The notes beneath the pieces are model-generated. The model ran no database searches and had not been told where the DNA came from. It worked only from the letters and a program-made list of their open reading frames with translations. A stretch of DNA of 6,165 bases, from the NCBI GenBank assembly GCA_031255035.1, contig JAIRTI010000018.1, positions 1-6,165 of the forward strand, in the 5' to 3' direction. The translations under genes and the position numbers were made by a program. Each line of letters starts with the position of its first letter. Position 1 is the first letter of the stretch. Positions 1-5,764 of the stretch are shown one piece after another. This DNA is from Desulfovibrio sp. (GTDB taxonomy: Bacteria; Desulfobacterota; Desulfovibrionia; Desulfovibrionales; Desulfovibrionaceae).

Positions 1-1635
1 TGGTTGCATGTTCTTGGCGGCCACGCTGCCCTTTGCGGCGGCATCCGCGCCTTGTTGCGCCATAGCCATAATTTGCGCCATTTGTTCCTGCTTGGCCCGA
101 TCTTCGCGCAATTGGGAAACTTCCTCATCCGAACGCATAAGGTTTGGCGCTATGCCCTGCATTTCCGCCCAGGCGTTAGCCATCTCGTCAAAGTTGAATT
201 TGTCCACGATTTGCGGATAGAGTTGAGCCACTTGTCCGGCAAAGGCTATGGTCTGGCTGATTCCGCCTATGCCGGCCTGCTTTTGCGCCTGGGCCAGAAT
301 AGATATGAACTCCACGTTCACCTGTTCGCCTTCCAGGCCCGGCGGCGGGAAGGCCACAAGGCCCTTGCGGTCCATGATGCCGTAGACGCGCTCTATAAGC
401 GGCTGAAACATCTCCGAACGCAGTCTGTCCAGAACCGGCCCCAGCATGAGCAGCTTTTCCCCCTGCCGCTCCGCGACTTCGGTTGCTGTCATGCGCTTGT
501 CCGCTTCGGAAATCATCAGAAACAGATCGTTGTGGAAATGCCGTTGCAGAATGTTTTCCAGCTTGGCTATCCAGCGTTCCGCTGCGGGCAGGTTCGCCTT
601 GACGCTGGATAACGGAACGACCGCCTCCTGCCCTGGCGTCAGACCGGATGCATAGTTGATTCCGCCGGATGACGTATCTACCACACCGTCAATTCCCTTG
701 TTGTAGACCAGCAAAGGAGGATCAACTTCCTTTTCCAGGCCGATCCGGCTCATTTCCACGACCTTCTGAAGCTCCCGACAGTCGCCAAGGGCGTCCATGG
801 CCGGACTGCTCCCGTAAATGTCGCTGGCCGTGGTTATCCAACGCGGGCAAAGCGCGGGGAACTCGTAATATCCTGAATCCTCCAATACCGCCCGCTGTGC
901 GCCCTCAAAAATCATGTACACGGAGCGGAAAGGCCGCTCATCGCGGCGACGGCTCCCTTGCTTGTGCTTCTTGTTGGGCTCAATAGCGTGAAGGATCGTT
1001 ATCCAGCGGTTCACATCATTATCAACCATGCTCCGCACATCGTCCGGCGCCGTGTCCGGCCAGGCCTGAACTATCTGCCGGGGGGTCATGCGAACACGCC
1101 GGTATAGCGTATCCACCCGCCCATCTTCTCCGGCGTCAAGGGCGTACTCACCCACGGTCAGAGTCCGGCAACGGATCACATTTCGATAATCACCTTCGAT
1201 GATCATGCAGGCTGTGCCGAAACAGGCCAACTCGGAGTAGAGGATATGCACCTGATCATAGAAATTGGTCTGCCGGAACACTTCAACCATTTTTTCATAG
1301 GTATCGTGCAACCAGAGTTTTGCCTGTTCGGAATCCGCCAGGGCCTTGTTGGTAAAATCAAGCGAGAACCACGGCCTGGCCGGACTGGTAAGCCCGGACT
1401 GCATCCCGTTTGCGAGAACGCGCAAACAGAGTATGCCCACGCCGGATTGCAGCATGTTCATGATCTCGCCGGAATTGGTTCGTTCTCCGGCATCCAGAAA
1501 GCGGGAGCGGCGCGGCAGGAAATTCCTGGCAAGGGAACGCCAGTGACTTTCCCAGCCGTTTTTCCGCTCATCTTCCAGCGTTTTCAGCCTTCGGATGAAA
1601 TGGCTTTGCTCTTCCCGCGTCAACGCCGTATCCAT
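1..1635 (-). CDS. Phage head-to-tail connector / portal protein, 3' end cut off by the window
   Basis: This is probably the portal: the dodecameric ring at one capsid vertex through which terminase pumps DNA and to which the tail attaches. Translation from the ATG at 1635 is open for 545 residues to the window edge without a stop. The N-terminal 40 residues are charged and helical (LTREEQ, RNFLPRR). Residues 75-95 carry ANGMQSGLTSPARPWFSL, typical of the T7 gp8-like connector family (Pfam Head-tail_con, from memory). Residues 258-285 (EFPALCPRW, then DIYGSSPAMDAL) and 381-400 (RMTATEVAERQGEKLLMLGP) are further family hallmarks. Residues 503-530 are Glu/Gln/Ala-rich and probably coiled coil. 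A GGGGGA Shine-Dalgarno sits 7 bases before the start, inside the end of the preceding gene, whose stop is 3 bases away. The visible part already matches the usual 500-600 residue core, so little is probably missing. Family assignment is firm; the exact name is not. Confidence 0.93.
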   Translation of the reverse strand, partial: MDTALTREEQSHFIRRLKTLEDERKNGWESHWRSLARNFLPRRSRFLDAGERTNSGEIMNMLQSGVGILCLRVLANGMQSGLTSPARPWFSLDFTNKALADSEQAKLWLHDTYEKMVEVFRQTNFYDQVHILYSELACFGTACMIIEGDYRNVIRCRTLTVGEYALDAGEDGRVDTLYRRVRMTPRQIVQAWPDTAPDDVRSMVDNDVNRWITILHAIEPNKKHKQGSRRRDERPFRSVYMIFEGAQRAVLEDSGYYEFPALCPRWITTASDIYGSSPAMDALGDCRELQKVVEMSRIGLEKEVDPPLLVYNKGIDGVVDTSSGGINYASGLTPGQEAVVPLSSVKANLPAAERWIAKLENILQRHFHNDLFLMISEADKRMTATEVAERQGEKLLMLGPVLDRLRSEMFQPLIERVYGIMDRKGLVAFPPPGLEGEQVNVEFISILAQAQKQAGIGGISQTIAFAGQVAQLYPQIVDKFNFDEMANAWAEMQGIAPNLMRSDEEVSQLREDRAKQEQMAQIMAMAQQGADAAAKGSVAAKNMQP

Positions 1636-1638
1636 GCC

Positions 1639-1860
1639 TTATTCCCCCAACAGCTTCTTGCCGCCAGTCGTGGGCTTATCTTCAAGGCCCATTCCGCGCG
1701 TGAGAATGGTATCCGATCTGCCGCTTGCCGCCTGTCTGCGCTTACGTTCCTGCTCCGAAGCGGATTGAGAACTTTTTTCGGCATCCATCGGCGCAACGAT
1801 TGGCGGAGCAACCGCGGCTTTTTGCGCTTTGGGGGCACCCCCGCCTTTTCCACCGCCCAT
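1639..1860 (-). CDS. Small Gly/Lys/Arg-rich phage structural-region protein (73 aa)
   Basis: No function is known to me. The start (MGGGKGGGAPK) is glycine-rich and flexible, the middle is Ala/Pro-rich, and residues 38-50 are strongly basic (QERKRRQAASGRS). The C-terminus has TILTRGMGL at 51-59 and TTGGKKLLGE at 64-73. A short tail of the type R-R-x-A-x-x-x-G-R-x-x-T-I-L-T followed by K-x-L-L-G recurs, as far as I remember, in small proteins next to portal genes of many podovirus-like phages, which makes this a real conserved gene. A strong AGGAGG lies 6 bases before the ATG and overlaps the stop of the gene before it. The stop is 3 bases before the portal start, so the two are very likely co-translated. 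The product is probably disordered and may be a minor virion or assembly component; that role is inferred from position only. Confidence 0.75.
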   Translation of the reverse strand: MGGGKGGGAPKAQKAAVAPPIVAPMDAEKSSQSASEQERKRRQAASGRSDTILTRGMGLEDKPTTGGKKLLGE

Positions 1861-1870
1861 AACAAGCCTC

Positions 1871-2401
1871 CTATAGATTTCTTACGGTTAAAATTACGTC
1901 TCTTTCTTTTCCGTGAACAAGCACAGCCTTTTTCAGCAGCGCCGTTCGCACATAGCCAAGATTATCAGCAAGCTTCAGGGCATGCCTGTAACATGCCGGC
2001 GTGAGCCCCAAGACCTGCATAATGCACGAGGACTTGCCGATAAATTCAAGAAGCTGCCTGCCGCCCTGGACAAATTCGGAATATTCCCCGGTCTTGAAGG
2101 TGCAGAAGTGAGAAAACGCCTGCCTGTTTGTTGCAGAAAACTCGTCAAGCCAGACCATGCTGAGCGGCGTTCCATCGGAGCGGTACAGGATGAAAAAAAG
2201 CTTGTCCGTATTCTTTGCCCACGCCTGCCATTCTTCATGCGTGTGCGTGAATGGGCATTCACGTTCATAAAAGGTGGCCCGCTCATATTTCGCTTCTCTG
2301 ATAAGTTCGAGCGCAAAGGCGATGCTGTCAGCGTCAAGCCCCTCGCTTGAGTCGGAGCACCAGCGCGTATAAAAATCTGAGGAAAGACGGCAGTAACCCA
2401 T
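1871..2401 (-). CDS. GNAT-fold-like phage protein (176 aa)
   Basis: The protein resembles phage-encoded relatives of GCN5-type N-acetyltransferases. Residues 66-90 look like two strands joined by a turn (KLFFILYRSDGTPLSMVWLD), matching GNAT strands beta2-beta3. Residues 94-102 (QAFSHFCTF) look like beta4. The C-terminal half has CYRHALKLADNLGY (137-150), the usual helix-plus-LGY feature before the last GNAT strands, then VRTALLKKAVLVHGKERDVI. The canonical acetyl-CoA loop (Q/R-x-x-G-x-G/A) is not clearly present; the segment around VQGGRQLLEF (111-120) is only a distant match. It may therefore be a non-catalytic scaffold or have another ligand. The ATG at 2401 is preferred over an upstream in-frame start at 2467, because it follows the terminase stop by one base and has GAGG 6 bases before it; the longer form would overlap terminase. 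Substrate is unknown. Confidence 0.72.
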   Translation of the reverse strand: MGYCRLSSDFYTRWCSDSSEGLDADSIAFALELIREAKYERATFYERECPFTHTHEEWQAWAKNTDKLFFILYRSDGTPLSMVWLDEFSATNRQAFSHFCTFKTGEYSEFVQGGRQLLEFIGKSSCIMQVLGLTPACYRHALKLADNLGYVRTALLKKAVLVHGKERDVILTVRNL

Positions 2402-2402
2402 T

Positions 2403-3707
2403 TTAATCCTCGTACTTGTTTGAAATGCACCGCGTTTTGCGCGGCAACAAGCCATTGTCCACAGCAACCGGAGCAGCGAATGTCAGGGCCAGCGCGTCCG
2501 CCAAATCAGGTGAAAAGCCCAGCCGCTCAACGATTTTCTCTTTTGGCTCCAACTGTATCTTCCCCGCCGGGTTAAAACTGTATGTCGGCGCGGAAAGCTC
2601 ACTGATCAGCCGTGAATCATCCGGGATTGCTCCCCCGGCCTGGAGCCATTCCCGCATCGCGTACCACATTTCCGCCCGCCTGTTGGCAAAACGGCTTTCT
2701 TCCATGGCCTTGCTGCCGAAAGGAATTTCCGTCACCCTCGCGCCAAGCTGCCGTACTCTGTCGATCACGCCTTGCCCCTGCCCGGCGTCGATAAATACGG
2801 CATTCGGGTTGTGTTCATGGATGTGGGCCAACAGCCTGTCGGCCACTTCCATGTTGTCTTTCCCCCGCAGGACCAGCGGATGAAAAGACACAAGCCCCGC
2901 CCGGCGAAAGAAAACTGAGGCGTCAGAACCGAAACGCGCCACATCCACCCCGAGCACCACGGGAAGGCCGTGCGCATCGCGTTCTGTCTTGACTCTCCGG
3001 GAGGCCTCTATCGCGAGATCAAGCGGAATCAGAATGTCATCCGAGGAAGCGGCGAAGTCGCAAAGAAGCTCTTGACGAAAAGCATTCTCACTCATTTCCC
3101 GCCGCAATCTGTCTATTTCCGCCTCGTCCAGCGAATCCGTGTCCGTAACCCGGTACAGCATGGCCGCCCACTCGCCGCTGGGGTCTTGTTGCGCCCTTGA
3201 GTACAATTCAAAGAATAGATTGATGCCCTTTGGTGTGCCGATGAAAACAGCCCAGCCTTTTCTATCCGCCAAGGCGGGCTGAATGATTTCATCCCAAACC
3301 TCGCGCTTCATCTGCGCGACCTCATCCAGAATCACGCCATCAAAGTACATGCCCCGCAAGGCATCCGGGTTATCCGCCCCGAAAAGCCTTATCCGGCTCC
3401 CATTGGGCAAGAGAATGGACAGCTCGGATTCGTTCGCATCTCTATCTGGAATGGGCGCCGTGTAGCGCTTGAGGTAGGCCCAGGCTATTTCTTTGGCCTG
3501 ATTGCGGAACGGCGCTATATAGCCGTAAGAGCCGTTCTGCTTGCCGTCGGTAAAAGCCCGCTTTATAAGCTGGTTGACAGCCAACACGGTTTTCCCCATG
3601 CGCCGATGAGCCACAAGGACGCAAAAGCGGAACGCTTCCAATTCCGTGTGAATTTTCCGCTGCACAGGGCGCGGGGTATAAGGGATTTCAACCGTCAATT
3701 CTGCCAT
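2403..3707 (-). CDS. terL: Terminase large subunit (ATPase and nuclease of the DNA packaging motor)
   Basis: The protein cuts concatemeric phage DNA and drives it into the prohead, working at the portal vertex. The 434 residues contain the expected two halves. The ATPase half has a Q-motif-like TPRPVQRKIH (11-20), a Walker A variant AHRRMGKT (33-40), Walker B VILDEV (125-130, with D128 and E129), and coupling motif IGTPKG (156-161). The nuclease half is RNase H-like, with acidic residues in GVDVARFG (D255), FIDAG (D307) and SPDLADAL (D401 and D404). All key residues appear intact and the length is ordinary for the family. The ATG at 3707 lies 13 bases inside the end of the small-terminase gene and has only a weak, distant AAGGAAG ribosome site, so translation is probably coupled to the upstream gene. 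The stop is one base before the next gene. Family assignment is very firm. Confidence 0.97.
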   Translation of the reverse strand: MAELTVEIPYTPRPVQRKIHTELEAFRFCVLVAHRRMGKTVLAVNQLIKRAFTDGKQNGSYGYIAPFRNQAKEIAWAYLKRYTAPIPDRDANESELSILLPNGSRIRLFGADNPDALRGMYFDGVILDEVAQMKREVWDEIIQPALADRKGWAVFIGTPKGINLFFELYSRAQQDPSGEWAAMLYRVTDTDSLDEAEIDRLRREMSENAFRQELLCDFAASSDDILIPLDLAIEASRRVKTERDAHGLPVVLGVDVARFGSDASVFFRRAGLVSFHPLVLRGKDNMEVADRLLAHIHEHNPNAVFIDAGQGQGVIDRVRQLGARVTEIPFGSKAMEESRFANRRAEMWYAMREWLQAGGAIPDDSRLISELSAPTYSFNPAGKIQLEPKEKIVERLGFSPDLADALALTFAAPVAVDNGLLPRKTRCISNKYED

Positions 3708-4162
3708 TTGATAACCAAATCTTCCTTGAGCGACGTATCAATCTTGTCCAGAATGCCCCAGGCCTTGCGCTCACCTTCTTGTCTTAGCTTGATAGTTTCG
3801 GCGGTTATCTTTGCCAGCTTGGCGGCGTCGAAACTTCCCTCAGCAAGCGCGTCTTCAATGAGTTGCTGATGCCGGTCCCATTCATTTTTATGCCGCATGA
3901 TGACGGCGGCTTTGGCATCGGCGGCCTGGCTTAGAGCCTCGGCCTTTTTTTTAGGGTTAACGGTGTTAACTAAACCGTTAACTTTTGCCTCAACCAAGCG
4001 GTTAACAGCGCCGGTAACATCCTGTACCCAGTTGTCCAGATTAGCTTTTTTTGAGATAGCGGCTTTACTGACCCCATGCCGCCGCGAAAGCTCGCCCATG
4101 GTGCCGCCGGCCTCATACTCAGCCCGGATCGTTTCCCAATCGTAACGAGGCTTGCCCGCCAT
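3695..4162 (-). CDS. terS: Terminase small subunit candidate (DNA recognition)
   Basis: The protein would recognise the packaging site and recruit the large terminase subunit. The 155 residues begin with a probable helix-turn-helix at about 9-45: YDWETIRAEYEAGGT is followed by MGELSRRHGVSKAAISKKA, with GVSKAAISK as the likely recognition helix. Residues 50-75 hold four Val-Asn pairs. The C-terminal half is long, charged and helical (KLAKITAETIKLRQEGERKAWG, 115-136), as expected for the oligomerising part of small terminases. Immediate upstream linkage to the large subunit with a 13-base overlap supports the role. The ATG at 4162 is chosen over the adjacent in-frame GTG at 4165 because AGGGGG lies 5 bases before it and it shares a base with the preceding stop (TGATG). 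The gene contains the GTTAAC cluster described separately. No sequence match was run, so the call rests on HTH plus position. Confidence 0.85.
   Translation of the reverse strand: MAGKPRYDWETIRAEYEAGGTMGELSRRHGVSKAAISKKANLDNWVQDVTGAVNRLVEAKVNGLVNTVNPKKKAEALSQAADAKAAVIMRHKNEWDRHQQLIEDALAEGSFDAAKLAKITAETIKLRQEGERKAWGILDKIDTSLKEDLVIKWQN
3956..4006. repeat. Four GTTAAC palindromes with an 8-base inverted repeat inside the small-terminase gene
   Basis: Perfect GTTAAC hexamers occur at 3956-3961, 3965-3970, 3977-3982 and 4001-4006. The first and third extend to a perfect inverted repeat, GTTAACGG (3956-3963) against CCGTTAAC (3975-3982), with the second palindrome between them. Each encodes Val-Asn in the same frame of the small terminase. 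A partial copy, GGTAAC, follows at 4013-4018. I noticed no other GTTAAC in the window. It could be a protein-binding or packaging-initiation site embedded in the gene, as known for pac sites of some headful phages, or simply a by-product of a repeated Val-Asn peptide. Confidence 0.6.
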
Positions 4163-4419
4163 CACTGCCCCCTGTGCTGCCAGATGAAGGCCAGCAGACC
4201 GAGCAGCAAGAGTGCGCCAATGCCCTTGATAAAGAGCCCTACGGCGGTCTTTTTGGCATGACGGGCGAGCACTATGTTTTCTTCCAGGAACTGATGATGG
4301 GCGATGTGCGTAGGGCCATCGATAATGTTGGCCCCCTTCAAGGCCTCGCTCATGGCTTCCGAAACCATGTCCTTGATTTCCTTTTTCATGGCCTGTGACA
4401 GTCCCTTTTCATCGTTCAT
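4162..4419 (-). CDS. Small phage membrane protein with one C-terminal transmembrane segment (85 aa)
   Basis: I cannot name the family with confidence. Residues 5-30 form a charged amphipathic helix (SQAMKKEIKDMVSEAMSEAL). A short motif around 34-46 (DGPTHIAHHQFLE) has three histidines, and residues 59-80 form a single hydrophobic helix (FIKGIGALLLLGLLAFIW) ending in a basic tail. Similar small proteins with a histidine motif before a C-terminal membrane helix occur near lysis or terminase genes of other prophages, by memory. Being directly downstream of the endolysin and holin candidates, it could be a second holin, an antiholin or another membrane-acting lysis factor; this is inference. The ATG at 4419 is preferred to the TTG at 4425 because a GGGGA site lies 8 bases before it but only about 2 bases before the TTG. 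It starts 2 bases after the holin stop, and its stop shares one base with the small-terminase start. Confidence 0.8.
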   Translation of the reverse strand: MNDEKGLSQAMKKEIKDMVSEAMSEALKGANIIDGPTHIAHHQFLEENIVLARHAKKTAVGLFIKGIGALLLLGLLAFIWQHRGQ

Positions 4420-4421
4420 CG

Positions 4422-4727
4422 TCAATTCCCCAGGCCAAAGAGCGTGTCCGCCATGATCAGCATATCCCTGAGGCCCCAGGGCGGTTGCGGCAGATGCGGG
4501 AAAACGGCGGCAATGCCGATCCAGAGCGCATAAAGCGCGAACATGCCGACCAGCACATAACGCAGCAGGGTTTTAGGCGGCAGATGAAAACGCCGCAGCT
4601 CCTCCAACTCGATTTCGTGCGCCTTTTGCCGGGCGTCCGATCTGTCAGGCCAGAGCTTATCAATGACCGTACCCGCCAGAGAGCCGATAACCGGGGTAAG
4701 CTTGATAACCGTCGTGATCCAACTCAT
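4422..4727 (-). CDS. Putative holin (101 aa membrane protein)
   Basis: This is probably the holin that times lysis by permeabilising the inner membrane. The protein begins with a moderately hydrophobic segment at 4-22 (ITTVIKLTPVIGSLAGTVI), continues with a charged linker at 28-52 (RSDARQKAHEIELEELRRF), and has a strong transmembrane helix at 54-76 (LLRYVLVGMFALYALWIG). A Trp/Leu-rich C-terminal segment follows (WGLRDMLIMADTLFGL, 84-99). This layout resembles the three-segment holins of gene-transfer agents and prophages (Pfam GTA_holin_3TM), although only one segment is a clear membrane helix. The ATG at 4727 overlaps the endolysin stop by 4 bases (ATGA) and has GGAGG 7 bases upstream; a longer frame from 4829 would lie inside the endolysin gene. 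Overlap with a SAR endolysin fits a pinholin or holin role, but function is inferred from topology and context. Confidence 0.78.
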   Translation of the reverse strand: MSWITTVIKLTPVIGSLAGTVIDKLWPDRSDARQKAHEIELEELRRFHLPPKTLLRYVLVGMFALYALWIGIAAVFPHLPQPPWGLRDMLIMADTLFGLGN

Positions 4728-5248
4728 CGCGCCGCCTCCATTGCGGCAAGGCCGCGCTCGCACAGCGCCCGTTCTTCGGCCCGGCGTTTGACCAGCCCGG
4801 CCAGCACCTTCCCCCCCGCTTTGTCCCACATTTCGATTGCGGAGCAGGCCCCGGCATAATCACCGGCCTTGAAGCGCCTGGCCACGCTGGAGCGGCAAAA
4901 AGCCCCCTCGCCTATGTTGTAGGCAAGGAGGCTGAAAGCGGCTGTCATTTGCTCAGAGTGTTCAACTCCCGGAGCGCAACGCAAAACGCCGTTGATATGG
5001 CGGCCAAGCTGTTCGGAAAGGGAATCAAGGCACTCGTTTTGACTGTAGGCCTTGCCCACAATCACGTTGCGTGTATCGCCGTAACATTTTGTCGGAATGC
5101 CTATGGGATCGAGATAACCGTGAAGCACCTCGCCCTCGTGCCGGACGACTTCGGGCACAAGCAGAGCGGCGGCCCCGGCGCTGATGCCGGTAGCCAGCAC
5201 AACAGCGGCAATAACGCCTTTGATTTTTGATTTTGGTAGAGCTGCCAT
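4724..5248 (-). CDS. SAR endolysin, lysozyme family GH24 (174 aa)
   Basis: The protein hydrolyses the glycan strands of peptidoglycan to burst the host. Its catalytic core is textbook: E38, D47 and T53 in HEGEVLHGYLDP and GIPTKCYGDT give the E-8-D-5-T spacing of T4- and P21-type phage lysozymes. Later family motifs follow, including FSLLAYNIGEG (105-115) and GLVKRRAEERALCERG (151-166). The N-terminus has Lys residues, then an Ala/Gly-rich weakly hydrophobic segment at 11-35 (GVIAAVVLATGISAGAAALL) with no obvious cleavage site. This is the signal-arrest-release type, exported by Sec, tethered inactive, and released when the membrane depolarises. Cysteines at 55, 73, 91, 118, 135 and 163 are compatible with periplasmic disulfides. 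The ATG at 5248 is chosen over an upstream in-frame start at 5374 because it gives the proper short SAR N-terminus and has GGGAG 9 bases before it. The upstream version would run through the terminator hairpin and repeats. Confidence 0.95.
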   Translation of the reverse strand: MAALPKSKIKGVIAAVVLATGISAGAAALLVPEVVRHEGEVLHGYLDPIGIPTKCYGDTRNVIVGKAYSQNECLDSLSEQLGRHINGVLRCAPGVEHSEQMTAAFSLLAYNIGEGAFCRSSVARRFKAGDYAGACSAIEMWDKAGGKVLAGLVKRRAEERALCERGLAAMEAAR

Positions 5249-5347
5249 GCAACACTTCTCCCGCGTTTTGGGAAAAGCGTAACATGGAGATATATGACGA
5301 CGACTCAAAAAGACGGCAGAGGACGGCAGAGGACGGCAGAGGACGAT
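5249..5347 (-). promoter_or_regulatory. Leader / probable promoter region of the lysis-packaging operon
   Basis: These 99 non-coding bases lie between a Rho-independent terminator and the endolysin start, so a promoter or a read-through control site is expected here. An AT-rich block at 5289-5296 (CATATATC on the minus strand) could be a -10 element, but the bases about 17 upstream (GCCGTC, part of the tandem repeats) do not resemble a sigma70 -35 box. That would fit an activator-dependent late promoter with the activator bound to the repeats. No transcription start can be proven from sequence alone. The region also contains the endolysin ribosome site, GGGAG. Confidence 0.35.
5311..5345. repeat. 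Tandem direct repeat, 10-base unit, 3.5 copies
   Basis: The plus strand reads agacggcaga, ggacggcaga, ggacggcaga, then ggacg; the unit on the transcribed-direction strand is TCTGCCGTCC. Copies differ only at the first base. The period of 10 is close to one turn of B-DNA, so copies would present to one face of the helix. The array sits immediately downstream of the terminator and about 60 bases before the endolysin start. It may be an operator or activator array, a packaging-protein site, or a slippage-prone minisatellite; the sequence does not decide. Confidence 0.9.
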
Positions 5348-5377
5348 AAAAAAGGGTTGACAACATTTTGCCAACCC
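5348..5377 (-). terminator. Rho-independent terminator
   Basis: On the minus strand GGGTTGGC and GTCAACCC form an 8-base-pair stem with one G-U pair, an 8-base loop (AAAATGTT), and a run of six T directly after. It begins 10 bases after the stop of the winged-helix gene. It should end transcription coming from the MazG-like and winged-helix genes and so separates them from the lysis genes. The plus-strand orientation lacks a T run after the stem, so it is not bidirectional. Confidence 0.87.
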
Positions 5378-5386
5378 TCACCAAAG

Positions 5387-5764
5387 TTATTTTTTGGCCT
5401 TTCGCCGCGCACTTCTCCATGATTGTAAAGTGACCATTTCCACCGAATACCGCCACGCGCCCGGCTTCCCCTCAAGCGCGATCGGGGCGCCTTCATCAAT
5501 CCAAGCCTGGACAGTTTTTTCGCACACCCTGAAGGCCTCTTTGATTTCCGCCATTGAACAAAGAATTTTGGGCTTCAGCGAGATCGAGTAAATAAATGTT
5601 GTGCAGCCGCTGCCCTTATCTATCAAAGGCCCTGCCGCCCTTGCCTCATATCCAAAATTCTTTTTTTCTATCTTTTCCGATTCCGCCCTTAGCGTGTCGC
5701 CTATGTCGGAAATAGTAGATAGAAGCGTGTCGCCTGCCGGTATGGCAATAATTTTTTTAGACAT
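5387..5764 (-). CDS. Winged-helix DNA-binding phage protein, Nu1/excisionase-like C-terminus (125 aa)
   Basis: Residues 68-116 match the small winged-helix pattern of lambda Nu1-type small terminases and excisionase/MerR-like regulators. SMAEIKEAFRVCEKTVQAWI (70-89) gives the helix-turn-helix. It is followed by DEGAPIALEGKPGAWRYSVE as the wing, with the G-x-x-x-W/Y-R/L-Y ending typical of the group, then LQSW and a basic tail (RSARRKAKK). The first 67 residues are not recognisable to me: a short start (MSKKIIAIPAGDTLLSTI), a charged helix around 22-36, and a strand-like CTTFIYSISLK at 54-64. The ATG at 5764 directly follows the upstream TGA and has AGGGGG 5 bases before it; the internal ATG at 5554 has no ribosome site. 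A terminator follows, making this the last gene of its unit. It could be a transcription regulator of the lysis operon or a second packaging protein. Confidence 0.75.
   Translation of the reverse strand: MSKKIIAIPAGDTLLSTISDIGDTLRAESEKIEKKNFGYEARAAGPLIDKGSGCTTFIYSISLKPKILCSMAEIKEAFRVCEKTVQAWIDEGAPIALEGKPGAWRYSVEMVTLQSWRSARRKAKK

Noticed and set aside
4..612. Plus-strand open frame of 202 codons
   Set aside because: It lies antisense to the portal gene, whose translation carries clear family motifs; there is no convincing ribosome site and the protein looks like a shadow.
1246..2004. Plus-strand open frame of 252 codons
   Set aside because: It runs antisense across three minus-strand genes (portal, 73-aa protein, GNAT-like), which have ribosome sites and tight spacing. 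No recognisable domain.
2402..2467. Longer start for the GNAT-like protein at 2467
   Set aside because: The added 22 residues lie fully inside the terminase end and resemble its out-of-frame shadow; the ATG at 2401 has GAGG at good spacing.
5311..5345. CRISPR array
   Set aside because: Units are contiguous 10-base repeats with no spacers.
5249..5374. 42-residue N-terminal extension of the endolysin from an upstream in-frame ATG
   Set aside because: It would be translated through the terminator T run and the tandem repeats, and would bury the SAR segment. The ATG at 5248 has its own ribosome site.
5357..5390. TTGACA on the plus strand as a -35 promoter box
   Set aside because: No acceptable -10 box at 16-18 bases downstream, no plus-strand gene to drive, and the bases are explained by the terminator stem.
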